Positions 24,583-25,575 of a stretch of DNA of 25,575 nucleotides are shown piece after piece (within the stretch, counting starts at the first letter, position 1; each line of letters begins with the position of its first letter). Location: positions 1-25,575 of the forward strand of contig JBJHBG010000074.1 in assembly GCA_050485385.1 (NCBI GenBank). The letters run 5' to 3'. The notes under the pieces were generated by a model. It saw only the letters and a program-made list of their open reading frames with translations. It did not search any database and had not been told where the DNA came from. The translations under genes and the position numbers were made by a program. This DNA comes from RECO01 sp050485385. Its GTDB lineage: Bacteria > Pseudomonadota > Alphaproteobacteria > Geminicoccales > Geminicoccaceae.

Positions 24583-25575
24583 TCCGCGGCCTCCTTCGTC
24601 TTGCCCTTGGCCTCGGCAGCCGCACCGTAGAGCCGTTCGCCCGGTTGCGACTTGGTGATGACGACGTCGAGATAGCCGATCTCGGGCGACTGGCTGCCGC
24701 GATGGGTTGCCATCGAGTGCTTGAGAAAGGCGTCGTCGTCGCGCTTGGTATAGTCGAGCCGCTGGTGCGAGCCGCGGCTCTCCTTACGGTGCAGCGCCGA
24801 ATGCGCCACGGCTTCGGCGATCTCCAGCATGTTCTCCAGCTCCAGGATCGAGAGCAGGTCCGTGTTGAAGACCCTGGACCTGTCCATGGGCGCCAGCCCC
24901 GGTGCGCGGTGACGAAGCTCGGCCAACACCGCGCAAGTCCGTCGAATGCGGCCCTCGTCCCGGTAGATGCCGCACCCGTCCTCCAGGGCATCCGCCATGC
25001 TGCGGCGAAGGTCGGCCGTCTTTTCCTTGCGCTCGGCGCGCTCGAAGACGGCTTCGACGCGCCGTGCGTGGTCGTTGGCCTGGGCGTCGATGCGCGCGGT
25101 GTCGTCGCGTGGGGCGGCGCCCCGCGCGAACCGGGCCGCATGGTTGCCGGCGCGCTCGCCGAACACCAGCAGCTCGGTCAGCGAGTTGGAGCCCAGCCGG
25201 TTGGCGCCGTTGATGCTGACGGCGGCGCACTCGCCCGCGGCGTAGAGCCCGTCGACAGGCGTCTTGGCGTCGATGTCGGTGTGGATGCCACCCATCATGT
25301 AGTGCACCACCGGGCGGACCGGCACCGGCACCTTCACCGGGTCCGCCAGCATGTAGGAGGTGGCGAGGTCGCGCACGAAGGGCAGCCGCTCGTTGATCTT
25401 GGCCTCGCCCAGATGGCGCAGGTCCAGATGCACGGCACTGCCATAGGGCGTCTCGATGGTGTTGCCCTTCTGGTCCTCGTGCCAGAAGGCTTGGCTCAGC
25501 CGGTCGCGCGGGCCCAGTTCCATCGCCTTGTTGCGCGGCTCGGGTGTGGCTGGGCCGAGGCCGTAGTCCTGGAGG
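24579..25575 (-). CDS. frdA: fumarate reductase flavoprotein subunit A (partial, 5' end outside window)
   Basis: This is the C-terminal part, about 331 residues, of the covalent-FAD catalytic subunit that interconverts fumarate and succinate. The visible part begins in LQDYGLGPATPE and includes MELGPRDRLSQAFWHE. It continues with VYLDLRHLG-like VHLDLRHLGEAKINERLPF, the active-site PVRPVVHYMMGGIHTD (histidine and the GGI loop), and the substrate arginine in GANRLGSNSLTELLVFG. The helical capping C-terminal domain follows. Similarity to E. coli FrdA is strong throughout, including PRDxxSQAFWHE. The N-terminal FAD-binding half and the flavin-attached histidine lie beyond the window. frdB follows with an ATGA overlap. 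Confidence 0.95.
   Translation of the reverse strand, partial: LQDYGLGPATPEPRNKAMELGPRDRLSQAFWHEDQKGNTIETPYGSAVHLDLRHLGEAKINERLPFVRDLATSYMLADPVKVPVPVRPVVHYMMGGIHTDIDAKTPVDGLYAAGECAAVSINGANRLGSNSLTELLVFGERAGNHAARFARGAAPRDDTARIDAQANDHARRVEAVFERAERKEKTADLRRSMADALEDGCGIYRDEGRIRRTCAVLAELRHRAPGLAPMDRSRVFNTDLLSILELENMLEIAEAVAHSALHRKESRGSHQRLDYTKRDDDAFLKHSMATHRGSQSPEIGYLDVVITKSQPGERLYGAAAEAKGKTKEAAE

Noticed and set aside
23083..25575. Annotation as succinate dehydrogenase sdhCDAB
   Set aside because: Gene order A-B-C-D, FrdC Glu/His residues and FrdD pattern match fumarate reductase; the SdhC/SdhD heme ligand pattern is not seen.

Overview
This window is GC-rich chromosomal DNA that is almost fully coding. 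Gene content and order point to an alphaproteobacterium, probably Rhodospirillales-like. The signs are comEC next to gltX and gltA, a thioredoxin/CnoX - Lon-N-domain - Trm112 cluster, rph followed by rdgB, and DUF3775, DUF1127 and DUF2076 proteins. The taxonomic call is inferred from protein types and synteny, since no 16S gene is present. I found no insertion sequence, phage gene, CRISPR array or integrase, so this is core genome rather than an island.

Layout. Positions 1-1040 hold a possible 44-residue membrane peptide and a transaldolase/fructose-6-phosphate aldolase. A cluster of GC-rich hairpins (1044-1162) separates them from a convergent cupin-comEC pair on the minus strand. gltX runs divergently from comEC, followed by gltA with its own candidate promoter and two strong hairpins after the stop. 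A DUF3775 protein faces a Tat-exported 5'-nucleotidase-type phosphoesterase. A tRNA-Gly(GCC) gene lies on the minus strand at 9405-9479.

Positions 9636-13457 form a compact plus-strand run: cnoX-like chaperedoxin, Lon substrate-binding-domain protein, Trm112-like protein, DUF971 protein, MFS transporter and YpeA-like acetyltransferase. rph and rdgB (RNA 3' processing and nucleotide-pool cleaning) follow. Next come a small DUF1127 protein on the minus strand and a Ppx/GppA phosphatase. On the minus strand 16955-21157 lie a molybdenum hydroxylase large subunit (CoxL form II type) with no partner subunits beside it, and recQ. A DUF2076 protein, a GNAT acetyltransferase and an exported histidine phosphatase follow.

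The right edge (23083-25575, minus strand) holds frdABCD, a four-subunit quinol:fumarate reductase closely resembling the enterobacterial enzyme, with frdA cut by the window end. This is the most notable item metabolically, because it implies fumarate respiration or bidirectional succinate/fumarate chemistry beside a citrate synthase gene. I see no convincing undescribed system. The better leads are the frd operon, the orphan CoxL-like subunit, the intergenic hairpin cluster, the cupin translationally coupled to comEC, and a palindrome inside the putative gltA promoter.
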